A stretch of DNA of 64,000 nt from CALMBW01 sp963779645 (GTDB lineage Bacteria; Actinomycetota; CADDZG01; WHSQ01), in contig CAVZYX010000005.1 of NCBI GenBank assembly GCA_963779645.1, positions 1,426,001 through 1,490,000 on the forward strand. The letters are read 5' to 3'. A program made the translations under genes and the position numbers. Each line of letters starts with the position of its first letter. Positions within the stretch are counted from its first letter, which is position 1. The notes beneath the pieces were generated by a model. That model was not told the origin of the DNA. It saw only the letters and a program-made list of their open reading frames with translations, and did no database searches. Shown in pieces: positions 7,867 to 16,673 of this stretch.

Positions 7867-9228
7867 GTGGTCGTGGACGGTGAGCACTATCCACCTGTCG
7901 TCGAATCAGCTCTTGCCGAGCTTGCGGCAGACGGGCATGAGGTGCTCAGCGCGGTACTCGTGGGGGGCCGCGAGAAGCTTCCGGCGGGTCCGATCGAGGC
8001 CTACGGAAGCGTGATGGTGCGGACAGGTGATGACCCGGCCTCGGCTCTCGCCAACGCTATCGAAACGGATCGGCCCGATGCCGTGTTCGACCTCTCTGAC
8101 GAGCCGGTTCTCGACTACCGGCGTCGTTTCGAACTTGCGTCGGTTGCGATCCACAAAGGGGTCGTCTACGAGGGAGCCGACTTCACCTTGAGGCCCCCGG
8201 CCATGGAACGCATCGCACGGAAACCGTCTCTCGCGATCATCGGAACCGGAAAAAGAACGGGGAAGACCGCCGTGGCCGGATTCGCGGCCCGAACGCTCGT
8301 CGGTGAGGGACGGTCGCCGATCGTTGTCGCGATGGGGCGCGGGGGCCCGGCTGAGCCCGAGATTCTCCGCGGCGATGAGTTGGACCTCACTCCGAAGGAC
8401 CTGCTTGAGTTCGTGGAGGCTGGCAAGCACGCGGCTTCCGATTACATCGAGGACGCGCTTCTCAGCAGGGTGGCGACGGTCGGTTGCCGCCGGTGTGGTG
8501 GCGGCCTGGCAGGTGGCGTTCGCTTCTCGAACGTCGCAAGGGGAGTGGAGATCGCGAATGGTTTATCGGGGGATCTGATGATCCTGGAGGGGTCCGGGTC
8601 CGCGATCCCACCCGTGGCGGCGGACGTTAGCTGCCTCATCGTGCCGGCTTCCATCCCAGAGGAGTACCTCGCCGGCTACCTCGGAACCTACCGATTGTTG
8701 CTTGCAGACCTGGTGGTGGTTACTATGTGCGAAGAACCGTTCGGTTCTACTTCCAAGATCTCCTCGCTGGTGTCCCTCATCAAGAGCGCACGCCGCGCTT
8801 CTGGGAAGCCGAAGAGCTCAACCGAAGAGATCCGAGTGGTGCGTACGGTCTTTCGTCCCACACCCGTGCATCCGGTAGACGGAGCGAGGGTATTCGTGGC
8901 GACGACAGCTCCTGAGGTCGCAGGTGGCGCGATCGCCGAACACCTTGGATCAGAGCACGGCTGCAGCGTGGTCGGTATCAGTCACTCCTTATCCGACAGA
9001 GGGAAATTGGAGGAGGACTTGAAGGACATAGGGGGTCGGGCGGACACCCTTCTGTGCGAGGTCAAGGCAGCAGCCGTTGACGTCGCTACAAGACGTGCGC
9101 TCGATCAGGGGATGGAAGTCGTCTACATGGACAACGTTCCACTGGGCGTTGACGGAGACGACCCGGCCGCAGCATTGATCTGGGCCGGTTCTGAGGCTGC
9201 CGAGAGGTACAACCGAGGCAATGGTTAG
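7867..9228 (+). CDS. Cyclic 2,3-diphosphoglycerate synthetase homologue
   Basis: About 453 residues; resembles the GTPase-like cyclic 2,3-diphosphoglycerate synthetase family known from methanogens (COG2403). The family ligates 2,3-diphosphoglycerate intramolecularly with ATP to make a compatible solute and phosphate store. Seen here: DGEHYPPVVESAL at the N-terminus, a P-loop IIGTGKRTGKTAVAGFAART around residues 124-143, CRRCGGGLAGG, and ILEGSGSAIPPVAADVSCLI. The next gene encodes the enzyme making the precursor, which supports the call. Start is uncertain. AAGGAGG (7842-7848) lies 18 bp from this GTG but 6 bp from an in-frame ATC at 7855, and the beta-strand before DGEH begins upstream of the GTG. 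The stop is 2 bp before the kinase gene. Confidence 0.8.
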   Translation: MVVDGEHYPPVVESALAELAADGHEVLSAVLVGGREKLPAGPIEAYGSVMVRTGDDPASALANAIETDRPDAVFDLSDEPVLDYRRRFELASVAIHKGVVYEGADFTLRPPAMERIARKPSLAIIGTGKRTGKTAVAGFAARTLVGEGRSPIVVAMGRGGPAEPEILRGDELDLTPKDLLEFVEAGKHAASDYIEDALLSRVATVGCRRCGGGLAGGVRFSNVARGVEIANGLSGDLMILEGSGSAIPPVAADVSCLIVPASIPEEYLAGYLGTYRLLLADLVVVTMCEEPFGSTSKISSLVSLIKSARRASGKPKSSTEEIRVVRTVFRPTPVHPVDGARVFVATTAPEVAGGAIAEHLGSEHGCSVVGISHSLSDRGKLEEDLKDIGGRADTLLCEVKAAAVDVATRRALDQGMEVVYMDNVPLGVDGDDPAAALIWAGSEAAERYNRGNG

Positions 9229-9230
9229 CG

Positions 9231-10247
9231 ATGGATAAGAAGCGCCGCAAGCACATCTTCATCTCAGAAGCGGAGCATGGTCTTCCGTATTCCAAGGGCA
9301 TGACTGCGTCTTCCTTGATGGTCACGGGTCTTGCACCGGCGCGTGCCTATGCGGTCGCTAACAGCGTGGAGCAAGAACTTCATGAGCTAGGCATCGATTC
9401 GATCAGCGCTCAGAAGTTGCGCGAACTGACCGTTGAGGTTCTGCGACGAGAAGCAGGCGATCAACACGCCGAGGCATTGATCAAATGGCAGTCGGTCGCC
9501 GAACTCGACATCCCCTTGATCATCTTGATCGGCGGTGGGACGGGTGTTGGGAAGTCCACCATCGCCACACAGCTTGCAAGCAGATTGGGGATCACGCGGG
9601 TCGTATCAACAGACGCAGTTCGAGAAGTTCTGCGCAGCGCTCTGACGGAGGACATGTTCCCGACGCTTTATGCGTCCTCGTTCGAGGCCGACAAAGCTGT
9701 GCGTCAACCGATCCCGCATTCGGGAGACAGGTTGATCATCGGTTTCCGTGAGCAAGCGGCCGCGGTTGCGGTCGGAGCCCAAGCCTTGATCGATCGAGCG
9801 ATCGCAGAGGGAACCGACATGATCCTCGAAGGAGCACATCTTGTGCCGGGGTTCCTATCTGAGATGGATAACGATGGCGCTGTCATCGTGCCGCTTCTTC
9901 TGACGATCGAAGACGTTGATCTTCATCGCAACCACTTCTATGCAAGGACCCGCGAGTCGCGACACCGTCCTGCAGACCGATACCTAGAGAACTTCAAACA
10001 GATCCGACGGATCCAGAAGTACATGATCTCCTCCGCTCTCATGAGAGGCGTGCCGAACATCCAGCACTACGACCTGGACAACACGCTTACTCAGATCATC
10101 GAGCACGTGATCGAGAAAGCCCTCGAGACCGTGAACCGGATCGGATCGACAGAAGGCGAAGACGAGACGTTATTGGAACGTGCGGTCGAGGTCATCGACC
10201 GGCGCAAACGTGAGGAGGCGGAGACCAAGCATGAAGCTGTTCCTTGA
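9231..10247 (+). CDS. 2-phosphoglycerate kinase
   Basis: A 338-residue protein. Residues 8-90 resemble an ATP-cone domain (HIFISEAEHGLPYSKGM, SSLMVTGLAPARAYAVA). Then comes a P-loop kinase core, IILIGGGTGVGKSTIATQLA at about 96-115, followed by RVVSTDAVREVLR and ILEGAHLVPGF. This order is that of 2-phosphoglycerate kinase (COG2074), the first committed step to 2,3-diphosphoglycerate. It starts 2 bp after the cyclase gene and overlaps the next gene by 17 bp, so the three are one operon. Similar kinases of unknown substrate exist in bacteria, so the substrate is inferred from family plus neighbour. Confidence 0.82.
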   Translation: MDKKRRKHIFISEAEHGLPYSKGMTASSLMVTGLAPARAYAVANSVEQELHELGIDSISAQKLRELTVEVLRREAGDQHAEALIKWQSVAELDIPLIILIGGGTGVGKSTIATQLASRLGITRVVSTDAVREVLRSALTEDMFPTLYASSFEADKAVRQPIPHSGDRLIIGFREQAAAVAVGAQALIDRAIAEGTDMILEGAHLVPGFLSEMDNDGAVIVPLLLTIEDVDLHRNHFYARTRESRHRPADRYLENFKQIRRIQKYMISSALMRGVPNIQHYDLDNTLTQIIEHVIEKALETVNRIGSTEGEDETLLERAVEVIDRRKREEAETKHEAVP

Positions 10248-10911
10248 TACAGCCAATCTGAAGGAGATCAATGAGGGTGTGCGGTGGGGCGTATTACGTG
10301 GCGTGACGACAAACCCAACACTGATCGGCAAAGAGGACAAAGACTTCTTGCCGCTGGTCAAAGAGATCTGCTCGATCGTAGACGGCGAAGTGTCGATCGA
10401 AACGATCGGGGATGACACTGACAGACTCGTAGCCCAGGGGAAAGAGATCGCTCAGATCGCCGACAACGCTGTGGTGAAGATCGCGATGACCTCCAATGGG
10501 CTGGCGGCGACTCGTCAACTGTCCGATAGCGGCATCAAGGTCAACATGACCTTGTGCTTCACCGCCACACAGGCCATACTGGCGGCTGAAGCGGGTGCTC
10601 ACATCATCTCCCCATTCTTAGGTAGGCTTGATGATGTCGCGACGGACGGGCTCCGAGCTTTGTCCGAGATCTGCGAGATCTACGCAGTCCAGGGCTACGG
10701 AACCCAGGTTCTAGCTGCAAGCCTCCGCCACCCGATCCACGTCATTGAGGCGGCGAAGATGGGCTCAGATATCGCGACCATGCCGTTCAAAGTCTTCGAG
10801 CAACTGGTCAAACATCCACTCACGGACTCGGGTTTCAAGAGATTCACAGAAGATTGGGAGGAAGCCAAGCCCCGCTTGGGCGAGCTTCTTCCCTCGATGC
10901 AGGAAGCGTAG
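10231..10911 (+). CDS. Transaldolase / fructose-6-phosphate aldolase family protein
   Basis: A 226-residue (beta/alpha)8 aldolase of the short TalC/FSA class. MKLFLDTANLKEI and GVTTNPTLIGKE form the N-terminal signature. The Schiff-base lysine is in VVKIAMTSNGL, followed by VNMTLCFTATQA and ISPFLGRLDD. Length fits the family. It could be a transaldolase in the non-oxidative pentose phosphate pathway or a fructose-6-phosphate aldolase; sequence alone does not separate them. GGAG at 10220-10223 precedes the ATG, which lies inside the kinase 3' end. A link to cyclic-diphosphoglycerate supply from triose phosphates is possible but unproven. Confidence 0.88.
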   Translation: MKLFLDTANLKEINEGVRWGVLRGVTTNPTLIGKEDKDFLPLVKEICSIVDGEVSIETIGDDTDRLVAQGKEIAQIADNAVVKIAMTSNGLAATRQLSDSGIKVNMTLCFTATQAILAAEAGAHIISPFLGRLDDVATDGLRALSEICEIYAVQGYGTQVLAASLRHPIHVIEAAKMGSDIATMPFKVFEQLVKHPLTDSGFKRFTEDWEEAKPRLGELLPSMQEA

Positions 10912-10920
10912 GGAGAAGAG

Positions 10921-12561
10921 ATGTCTTCGATCGATCGCTCGGTACTGGAAAGCAAACCGGTCACTGAGCTCAAAGAGATAGCCAAACAACTCGATATCAA
11001 AGCCACCGGCCTGAAGAAGGCCGAGCTGGTCGATGCGATCGCGGTTGGTAATGGGAAGGCGTCCGGTACTGCAAAGGCCGAACGTCCGGCCCCCAAACCA
11101 CGAGAGGCAGCGTCACGTGACAGTGCACCTCGTGAGAGCGGTCCGCGCAAGCGCGAGAAAGCGCCAGCACTCGATTCCGACCCCACATCGGCGAAGGCCG
11201 AAGGGAGTTCCCCGTCGGCCGTGCGCGATGACGGGGCAGTGGACGATCGAGATCGTCGCCCCGACGATCGTCGCCGTCCCGGCCCGCGGAACAACCGCCA
11301 ACAGCAACAGCAGCAGATGCGTCGCGAGAAAGCCGAGCCTCGTGGTGGTCGCCGTCGCAGACGGGGCCGAGGCGGGCAGGGCGGAGTTCCCAACTTCGTA
11401 CGCGAGGAACAATGGGAAGAGCCCGAGGATGATCCGAATGCAGAGGTTCGTACCGGGATCCTGGATCTTCTTCCCGAAGGATACGGATTCCTAAGGACGA
11501 GCGGATTCCTTCCCGGCGACAAGGACGTCTACGTTTCGGTTTCTCAGGTTCGACGTTTCCATCTGCGAAAAGGCGATGAGATCATCGGCTCTGTCCGATC
11601 GCCGAAGGAGTCCGAGAAGTACCAGGCACTCCTGAAGATCCAGACGATCAACGGCATGGAGCCCGAGAAGGCACAGCAGAGGCCGCGTTTTGCAGACCTC
11701 GTGCCTCTCTATCCGAATGACCGGATGACGCTCGAGACGGCCGACAATCCCCGCAACATCACCGCGCGGATCGTCGACCTGATCGCACCGATCGGTAAAG
11801 GACAGCGCGGGATGATCGTTTCTCCTCCGAAGGCGGGGAAGACGACGATCATGAAAGAGATCGCCAACTCGATCCGGGCCAACACGCCGGAGGCGCACCT
11901 GATCGTCCTTCTGGTCGACGAACGTCCCGAAGAGGTCACCGACATGCAGCGCTCGGTTGATGGCGAGGTCATCTACTCGACATTCGATCGTCCGTCCGAC
12001 GACCACATCCAGGTGACCGAGTTGACGCTCGAGCGAGCCAAGAGGCTCGTCGAGATGGGCAGAGACGTTGTGATCTTGTTGGATGGGATCACGCGGTTGT
12101 CTCGTGCTTACAACCTCGCAACACCTGCTTCCGGCCGCATCTTGTCCGGTGGTGTCGACTCCACCGCTCTCTACCCGCCGAAGAAGTTCTTCGGTGCGGC
12201 ACGAAACATCGAGCATGGTGGTTCGCTCACCATCCTGGCCACGGCCCTGGTCGAGACGGGTTCGAGGATGGACGAAGTCATCTTCGAAGAGTTCAAGGGC
12301 ACGGGTAACTGGGAGCTAAAGCTCTCCAGAGCCATGTCCGAGAAGCGGATCTTCCCGGCGATCGACATCCAGGCTTCCGGAACGAGGAAGGAAGAACTGC
12401 TCCTCACCCCGGAGGAACTTCAGCTGGTCTGGCGGCTGCGAAGGGTGCTTCACGCCGTTGAAGGCGGGGCGCTTGAGCTGCTGATCGACAAGATGAAGGC
12501 GACAGAAGGTAACGCTCAGTTCCTGAGCGAGATCTCTAAAGCCCCTGTGAGAGGGGAATAG
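10921..12561 (+). CDS. rho: Transcription termination factor Rho
   Basis: A 546-residue hexameric RNA helicase. The N-terminal Rho_N helix domain covers about 5-40 (VTELKEIAKQLDIKATGLKK). It is followed by a charged Arg/Gln/Pro-rich insertion to about residue 160, typical of actinobacterial Rho and thought to add RNA binding. The cold-shock-like RNA-binding domain is at about 175-245 (GILDLLPEGYGFLRTSGFLP, DVYVSVSQVRRFHLRKGD). Walker A is GMIVSPPKAGKTTIMKE near K307, and DVVILLDGITRLSRAYN is Walker B. GGAG precedes the ATG by 5 bp. It follows the aldolase gene by 9 bp and may share its transcript. Confidence 0.97.
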   Translation: MSSIDRSVLESKPVTELKEIAKQLDIKATGLKKAELVDAIAVGNGKASGTAKAERPAPKPREAASRDSAPRESGPRKREKAPALDSDPTSAKAEGSSPSAVRDDGAVDDRDRRPDDRRRPGPRNNRQQQQQQMRREKAEPRGGRRRRRGRGGQGGVPNFVREEQWEEPEDDPNAEVRTGILDLLPEGYGFLRTSGFLPGDKDVYVSVSQVRRFHLRKGDEIIGSVRSPKESEKYQALLKIQTINGMEPEKAQQRPRFADLVPLYPNDRMTLETADNPRNITARIVDLIAPIGKGQRGMIVSPPKAGKTTIMKEIANSIRANTPEAHLIVLLVDERPEEVTDMQRSVDGEVIYSTFDRPSDDHIQVTELTLERAKRLVEMGRDVVILLDGITRLSRAYNLATPASGRILSGGVDSTALYPPKKFFGAARNIEHGGSLTILATALVETGSRMDEVIFEEFKGTGNWELKLSRAMSEKRIFPAIDIQASGTRKEELLLTPEELQLVWRLRRVLHAVEGGALELLIDKMKATEGNAQFLSEISKAPVRGE

Positions 12562-12574
12562 AGGACTCAAGCGC

Positions 12575-12754
12575 TTGTTTCTAGGGTTGGGCTTACCGCA
12601 GTGGCTGACTATCATGGCGATAGTGGGGGGATTGCTACTCACCTTTAAGGTGATGGCAAGGGCCTCGGTCGCGTATGAGAAAGCCCGACAGCGCAGAGAA
12701 GCTGCTGCAGCAGAGATAGAAAATCTACCTAAGCACGAGGGAGAAGAACGATGA
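12575..12754 (+). CDS. Small membrane protein between rho and rpmE
   Basis: A 59-codon frame whose stop overlaps the rpmE start as ATGA. It reads LFLGLGLPQWLTIMAIVGG then LLLTFKVMARASVAYEKA and ends with a charged helix (RQRREAAAAEIENLP). This gives one transmembrane segment and a cytoplasmic coiled tail. TTG at 12575 is used here, with GAGG 10 bp upstream; ATG at 12614 is an alternative that would cut into the membrane segment. The exact coupling to rpmE and the protein-like composition argue for a real gene. Family and function are unknown. Confidence 0.5.
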   Translation: MFLGLGLPQWLTIMAIVGGLLLTFKVMARASVAYEKARQRREAAAAEIENLPKHEGEER

Positions 12755-13029
12755 AGAAGGGGCTCCATCCCGAGTACGTGGAGACGAAGGTGACTTGTTC
12801 CTGCGGGAACTCTTTCGTCACGCGCTCCACGAAACCAGAGCTTCACGTAGAGCTCTGCAATAACTGCCACCCCTTCTACACGGGTAAGCAAAAGCTCGTC
12901 GACACCGGTGGTCGGGTTGAGCGCTTCCAGAAGAAGTACGCCAACCGCAAGCCGGCTCAGGCCCAGGCTCCTGCACCCGCTGCCGAAACGCCCGAGACCG
13001 AGGACGCTTCGGTTCCGGCAGAGTCGTAG
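12751..13029 (+). CDS. rpmE: 50S ribosomal protein L31
   Basis: A 92-residue protein. The L31 core (1-65) includes MKKGLHPEYVETKVTCSCGN and the second Cys pair CNNCHPFYTGKQ, so this is the zinc-binding (C+) form. A roughly 25-residue Ala/Pro/Glu-rich tail extends beyond the usual 70-residue length. The start follows GGGAGAAG and overlaps the small upstream ORF. Rho followed by rpmE is a common gene order. Confidence 0.95.
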   Translation: MKKGLHPEYVETKVTCSCGNSFVTRSTKPELHVELCNNCHPFYTGKQKLVDTGGRVERFQKKYANRKPAQAQAPAPAAETPETEDASVPAES

Positions 13030-13041
13030 TTACGGGTATCT

Positions 13042-14016
13042 GTGTCAGACGCTCATAAGCATCCGCGTCCATCCATCGGGGGTCAGGCTGTTCTCGAAGG
13101 AGTGATGATGCGGGGGCCACATTCGTGGTCGGTCGCATGTCGTAAGCCGGACAACACGATCGCGGTTGAGCGATACCCGCTTCCGACGCTTCACGAGCGT
13201 TATCCGATCTTGAAGCAGCCGCTGTTACGCGGGGTGATGGTTCTCGTGGAGTCGCTACTGATCGGGATCAAGGCTCTGATGATCTCGGCCAACCATGCGA
13301 TCGATGAGGAAGAAGAGCAGCTCTCCGACAAGCAACTCGGAACCACGCTTTTCTTCGCCATGGCCGTCTTCTCCGCGGTGTTCATCGTGCTACCCGTCTT
13401 CGGGACGCGTTTGATCGAGAACCTCTTCGGCTTGGAACTGTCCGAAGACAGGAAGATCCTGTTCAACCTGATCGAGGGCGGCATCCGGCTGAGTATGTTC
13501 ATCGGCTATCTGGCGATCATCGGTCAGTTCAAGGACGTGAGGCGTGTGTTCCAGTACCACGGCGCCGAACACAAGACGATCTATGCCTACGAGAACGGCG
13601 ATCCACTCGAAGCGAAGCTGATCGACGATAAGTACCCCACGCTGCATGTTCGCTGCGGCACGAACTTCTTGTTCATCGTGCTATTCCTAACGATCCTTGC
13701 CCACTTCGTTATGGACCTGTTCATCACCGCGGCTCTCCTTCCCAGGATCTTTATCCGGCTCGCGGCGGTTCCATTGCTTGCGGGTATCTCCTACGAGGCC
13801 ATCAAGTTCGCCTCACGGAACGAAAACTCACGTTTCTTCAAGATCACCATGCTTCCCGGCTTGGCACTTCAGCGGATAACGACGAAGCCCCCCTCACTCG
13901 ACCAGATCGAGGTTGCGATAGCGGCGATGCAGGCGGTCACGGAAGACATCCCAGATCCCGAGGCCGCCGTCGAGGAACAAGCAGAAGAGACGGTTCCCGA
14001 AGCTCCTATCAGTTAG
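13042..14016 (+). CDS. DUF1385 membrane protein (YqhQ-like)
   Basis: A 324-residue protein. It opens with PSIGGQAVLEGVMMRGPHSW, the hallmark of the DUF1385/YqhQ family, followed by YPILKQPLLRGVMVLVESL. Membrane segments lie at about 95-125, 150-172 and 200-250. A conserved polar motif, FQYHGAEHKTIYAYE, and LHVRCGTNFLF lie between them and look catalytic or metal-binding. GTG at 13042 is 13 bp after rpmE. The family often lies beside prfA in Gram-positive genomes, as here. Molecular function is unknown. Confidence 0.88.
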   Translation: MSDAHKHPRPSIGGQAVLEGVMMRGPHSWSVACRKPDNTIAVERYPLPTLHERYPILKQPLLRGVMVLVESLLIGIKALMISANHAIDEEEEQLSDKQLGTTLFFAMAVFSAVFIVLPVFGTRLIENLFGLELSEDRKILFNLIEGGIRLSMFIGYLAIIGQFKDVRRVFQYHGAEHKTIYAYENGDPLEAKLIDDKYPTLHVRCGTNFLFIVLFLTILAHFVMDLFITAALLPRIFIRLAAVPLLAGISYEAIKFASRNENSRFFKITMLPGLALQRITTKPPSLDQIEVAIAAMQAVTEDIPDPEAAVEEQAEETVPEAPIS

Positions 14017-14203
14017 TTACCGATCTCAGCAGGGACGCAGGTCATTGCGGTCGCTCGGATTTCCGCTCGCGGTGTGGTGTTTTCGGGGTTTCTGCGTTTA
14101 TCAGCCTCTAAAGGAGCCCCGCGGCCCCCGTGTATCCTGGTTTCTCCACACAAAGTTAGTGCCTTGTATCGGCGCGCCGGAACTAGGTTGAGGAACATCC
14201 ACC

Positions 14204-15280
14204 GTGAAATTGCCCGATAAGCGGCTCGATGAGATCGAGGAACGATTCCTGCAGATAGAGCGAGAGCTCGCCGACCCTGCCACTTCGTCGCGTCCCGACG
14301 ACCTCCGGGACCTAGGCAGAGAGCACAGCGAGCTCCGCGACATGGTCGAAGCGTGGCGCTCCTACAAGCAAGCTCAGTCGGACGTGGAAGAGGCCAAGGC
14401 GATGCTGTCCGGCTCCAAAGGGGACGAGCGCACCTACCTCGAGGACGTCATCAAGGACCAGGAGGAGACCCTCGAGTCGTTGAACAGGTCGATCACCGAG
14501 GCCTTGATCCCCAAAGACCCCAATGACAGCCGAGATGTGATCGTCGAGGTGAGGGCCGGAGCTGGCGGTGACGAAGCAGGATTGTTCGCCGCCGAACTTC
14601 TTCGGATGTACGAGCGGTATGCGGAGCAGAAACGCTTCAAAGCCGAGATCCTGTCGTCCGATCCCACCGGCGTAGGGGGCATGAAGGACGTCACCTTCAG
14701 CATCAAAGGCAAAGGTGCTTTCTCGCGTTTCAAGCACGAGGCCGGGGTGCACCGCGTGCAGCGTGTTCCTGCCACCGAATCTAGTGGCCGGATCCACACC
14801 TCGGCGGTTGCGGTCAACGTCCTTCCCGAAGCCGAGGAGGTCGATGTGCAGATCGACCAGAACGATCTGAAGATCGACGTTTATCGTTCCAGCGGCCCCG
14901 GCGGTCAATCGGTTAACACCACCGACTCAGCAGTTCGGATCACGCACCTTCCCACCGGCGAGGTGGTGGCGATGCAGGACGAGAAGTCACAGCTTCAGAA
15001 CAAAGAGAAGGCACTGCGCGTCTTGCGGGCGAAGCTCCTTCAGCGCGCGCTCGACGAGCAAGCTGCAGCGCATGCAGCCGAGAAGCGCGCTCAGGTAAGC
15101 AGTGCCGATCGCAGCGCGAAGATCCGCACCTATAACTTCCCCGACAACCGTGTGACGGATCACCGCATCGGGTTCACCACGCACCGGCTCGCCGAGGTCC
15201 TTGAAGGCGACCTTGACGAGATGGTCGATGCGTTGCTGGCGAATGAGAGGGCCGAGCACGTCGAGGGTGACGCGAACTGA
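14204..15280 (+). CDS. prfA: Peptide chain release factor 1
   Basis: A 358-residue factor that reads UAA and UAG. It contains the GGQ motif in RSSGPGGQSVNTTDSAVR, the peptidyl-tRNA hydrolysis loop. The codon-recognition region is in VHRVQRVPATESSGRIHTS, which carries the PAT version of the RF1 PxT tripeptide. GTG start with TTGAGGAA 9 bp upstream. The 187 bp before the start hold no recognisable gene or RNA and probably contain the promoter. The stop overlaps the prmC ATG (TGATG). Confidence 0.96.
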   Translation: MKLPDKRLDEIEERFLQIERELADPATSSRPDDLRDLGREHSELRDMVEAWRSYKQAQSDVEEAKAMLSGSKGDERTYLEDVIKDQEETLESLNRSITEALIPKDPNDSRDVIVEVRAGAGGDEAGLFAAELLRMYERYAEQKRFKAEILSSDPTGVGGMKDVTFSIKGKGAFSRFKHEAGVHRVQRVPATESSGRIHTSAVAVNVLPEAEEVDVQIDQNDLKIDVYRSSGPGGQSVNTTDSAVRITHLPTGEVVAMQDEKSQLQNKEKALRVLRAKLLQRALDEQAAAHAAEKRAQVSSADRSAKIRTYNFPDNRVTDHRIGFTTHRLAEVLEGDLDEMVDALLANERAEHVEGDAN

Positions 15281-16110
15281 TGAGAACTCTTTTGGCGAGT
15301 GTCGAACAGCGCCTTGCCGGCGCAGGGATCGAGAATTCACAACGCGAAGCCGAATGGATCATCGAAGCAGCTACCGGTCTTTCCCGTTCCGACCTAGCGA
15401 TGACCGATCGCGTCGAAACCGAGGATGAGTCCGCAGCGGTCGAAGCGATGACCGATCGACGAGTCGGTGGAGAGCCACTTCAGTACGTAACCGGACTGGC
15501 TGGGTTCCGTCGATTGGAGCTTTCCGTCGGACCTGGGGTCTTCATCCCGCGTGCGGAAACTGAGTCCCTCGCGGGCAGGGCGATGGACCTTCTCCCGAAG
15601 AACGGCTTGGCGCTCGAGATCGGAACGGGCTCAGGCGCGGTTGCACTTGCTGTCGCCGACGAACGTCCGGATGTTTCCGTGTGGGCGACTGAGTATTCGC
15701 CTGAGGCTCTCGTATGGGCGATGCGGAATCGCGACCAGCTAGGCCTCGACGTCAAACTCGTCGGTGGAGATCTCTTCGCAGAACTTCCGTCCGAGCTCAA
15801 GGGGAACGTCGATGTCATCGCATCCAACCCTCCCTACGTGCCACAGGATTTCAAACTCGGGGCGACAGTCATCGATCACGAGCCTCATGTCGCTTTGTTC
15901 GCAGACGAGTCGGGCTTAAGCGTGATAGATCGCTTGATCACCGAGGCCCAGGATTGGTTGCGTCCGGGCGGTTACCTCGTGCTAGAGATCGGAGAGGTGC
16001 AGAGAGACGCTGTGTCCGATCTTTTTCGAACAGCCGGATACGCCGATGTTCAGGTTCACCTCGATCTCGCCGACCGCGCCCGCATCGCCGAGGGCCGATG
16101 GGGGCCGTGA
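15280..16110 (+). CDS. prmC: Release factor glutamine N5-methyltransferase
   Basis: A 276-residue SAM-dependent enzyme that methylates the GGQ glutamine of release factors. SAM-binding ALEIGTGSGAVALAVAD is near residue 112 and the catalytic VIASNPPYVPQ is near 185. The N-terminal helical domain is present. Translation is coupled to prfA by a 1-bp overlap, matching its substrate. Confidence 0.95.
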   Translation: MRTLLASVEQRLAGAGIENSQREAEWIIEAATGLSRSDLAMTDRVETEDESAAVEAMTDRRVGGEPLQYVTGLAGFRRLELSVGPGVFIPRAETESLAGRAMDLLPKNGLALEIGTGSGAVALAVADERPDVSVWATEYSPEALVWAMRNRDQLGLDVKLVGGDLFAELPSELKGNVDVIASNPPYVPQDFKLGATVIDHEPHVALFADESGLSVIDRLITEAQDWLRPGGYLVLEIGEVQRDAVSDLFRTAGYADVQVHLDLADRARIAEGRWGP

Positions 16111-16673
16111 CTTCGATCGCAAGCCTGATCGAAGCTCTCGACGCCGGAGAGGTCGTCGTCATACCAACCGACACCGTCTACGGTCTTGCCGCGCGGTTAG
16201 ATCGACCGGATGCGATCCAAGGCATCTTCGAACTCAAGGGCCGCAACGAAGCCAAAGCTCTCCCGGTTCTCGGAGCCAACCGCGCGGCTTTCGATCTGGT
16301 CGCACGATTCGATACCCGAGCCGAAGACCTGGCGGCCCGCTTCTGGCCCGGCCCCCTCACTCTTGTCCTTCCCCGCGCCGAAGCATTCGAGATCGACCTC
16401 GGCGGCGACGGTGCCGGCGTGGCTGTTCGAGTCCCCGAACATGCCGCCACGCGCGAGCTTCTGGCTGGGTCCGGCCCGTTGGCGGTTACCAGCGCGAACC
16501 GATCCGGTGAGGAGCCAGCCCAGAGCTACGAAGATGCTCTCGCGGTTTTCCCCGACATCCCTTCTTTGGATGGAGGCGCGGGGACAGGGCGATCCTCTGC
16601 CGTTCTCTCTTTGCTGGCAGAGCCCAAGGTGCTAAGAGAGGGAGCCATCCCAGCCTCGGAACTGTTGAGTTAG
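16098..16673 (+). CDS. Sua5/YciO/YrdC threonylcarbamoyl-AMP synthase
   Basis: A 191-residue YrdC-fold protein for the first step of tRNA t6A37 formation (threonine, bicarbonate and ATP to threonylcarbamoyl-AMP). Motifs: VVIPTDTVYGLAARLDRPDA, IFELKGRNEAKALPVL, FWPGPLTLVLPRA and LAVTSANRSGEEPAQ. It is the short TsaC-like form without the Sua5 domain. ATG at 16098 overlaps prmC by 13 bp; GTG at 16107 (GTGA overlap) is an equally possible start. The stop overlaps that of the convergent M32 peptidase. Confidence 0.9.
   Translation: MGAVTSIASLIEALDAGEVVVIPTDTVYGLAARLDRPDAIQGIFELKGRNEAKALPVLGANRAAFDLVARFDTRAEDLAARFWPGPLTLVLPRAEAFEIDLGGDGAGVAVRVPEHAATRELLAGSGPLAVTSANRSGEEPAQSYEDALAVFPDIPSLDGGAGTGRSSAVLSLLAEPKVLREGAIPASELLS

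Noticed and set aside
11491..12216. 241-codon minus-strand frame within rho
   Set aside because: Shadow of GC-biased third positions in a highly conserved gene; no start signals or protein family resemblance.
14017..14203. Search for a tRNA or riboswitch before prfA
   Set aside because: No cloverleaf, conserved T-loop sequence or known aptamer pattern could be found.
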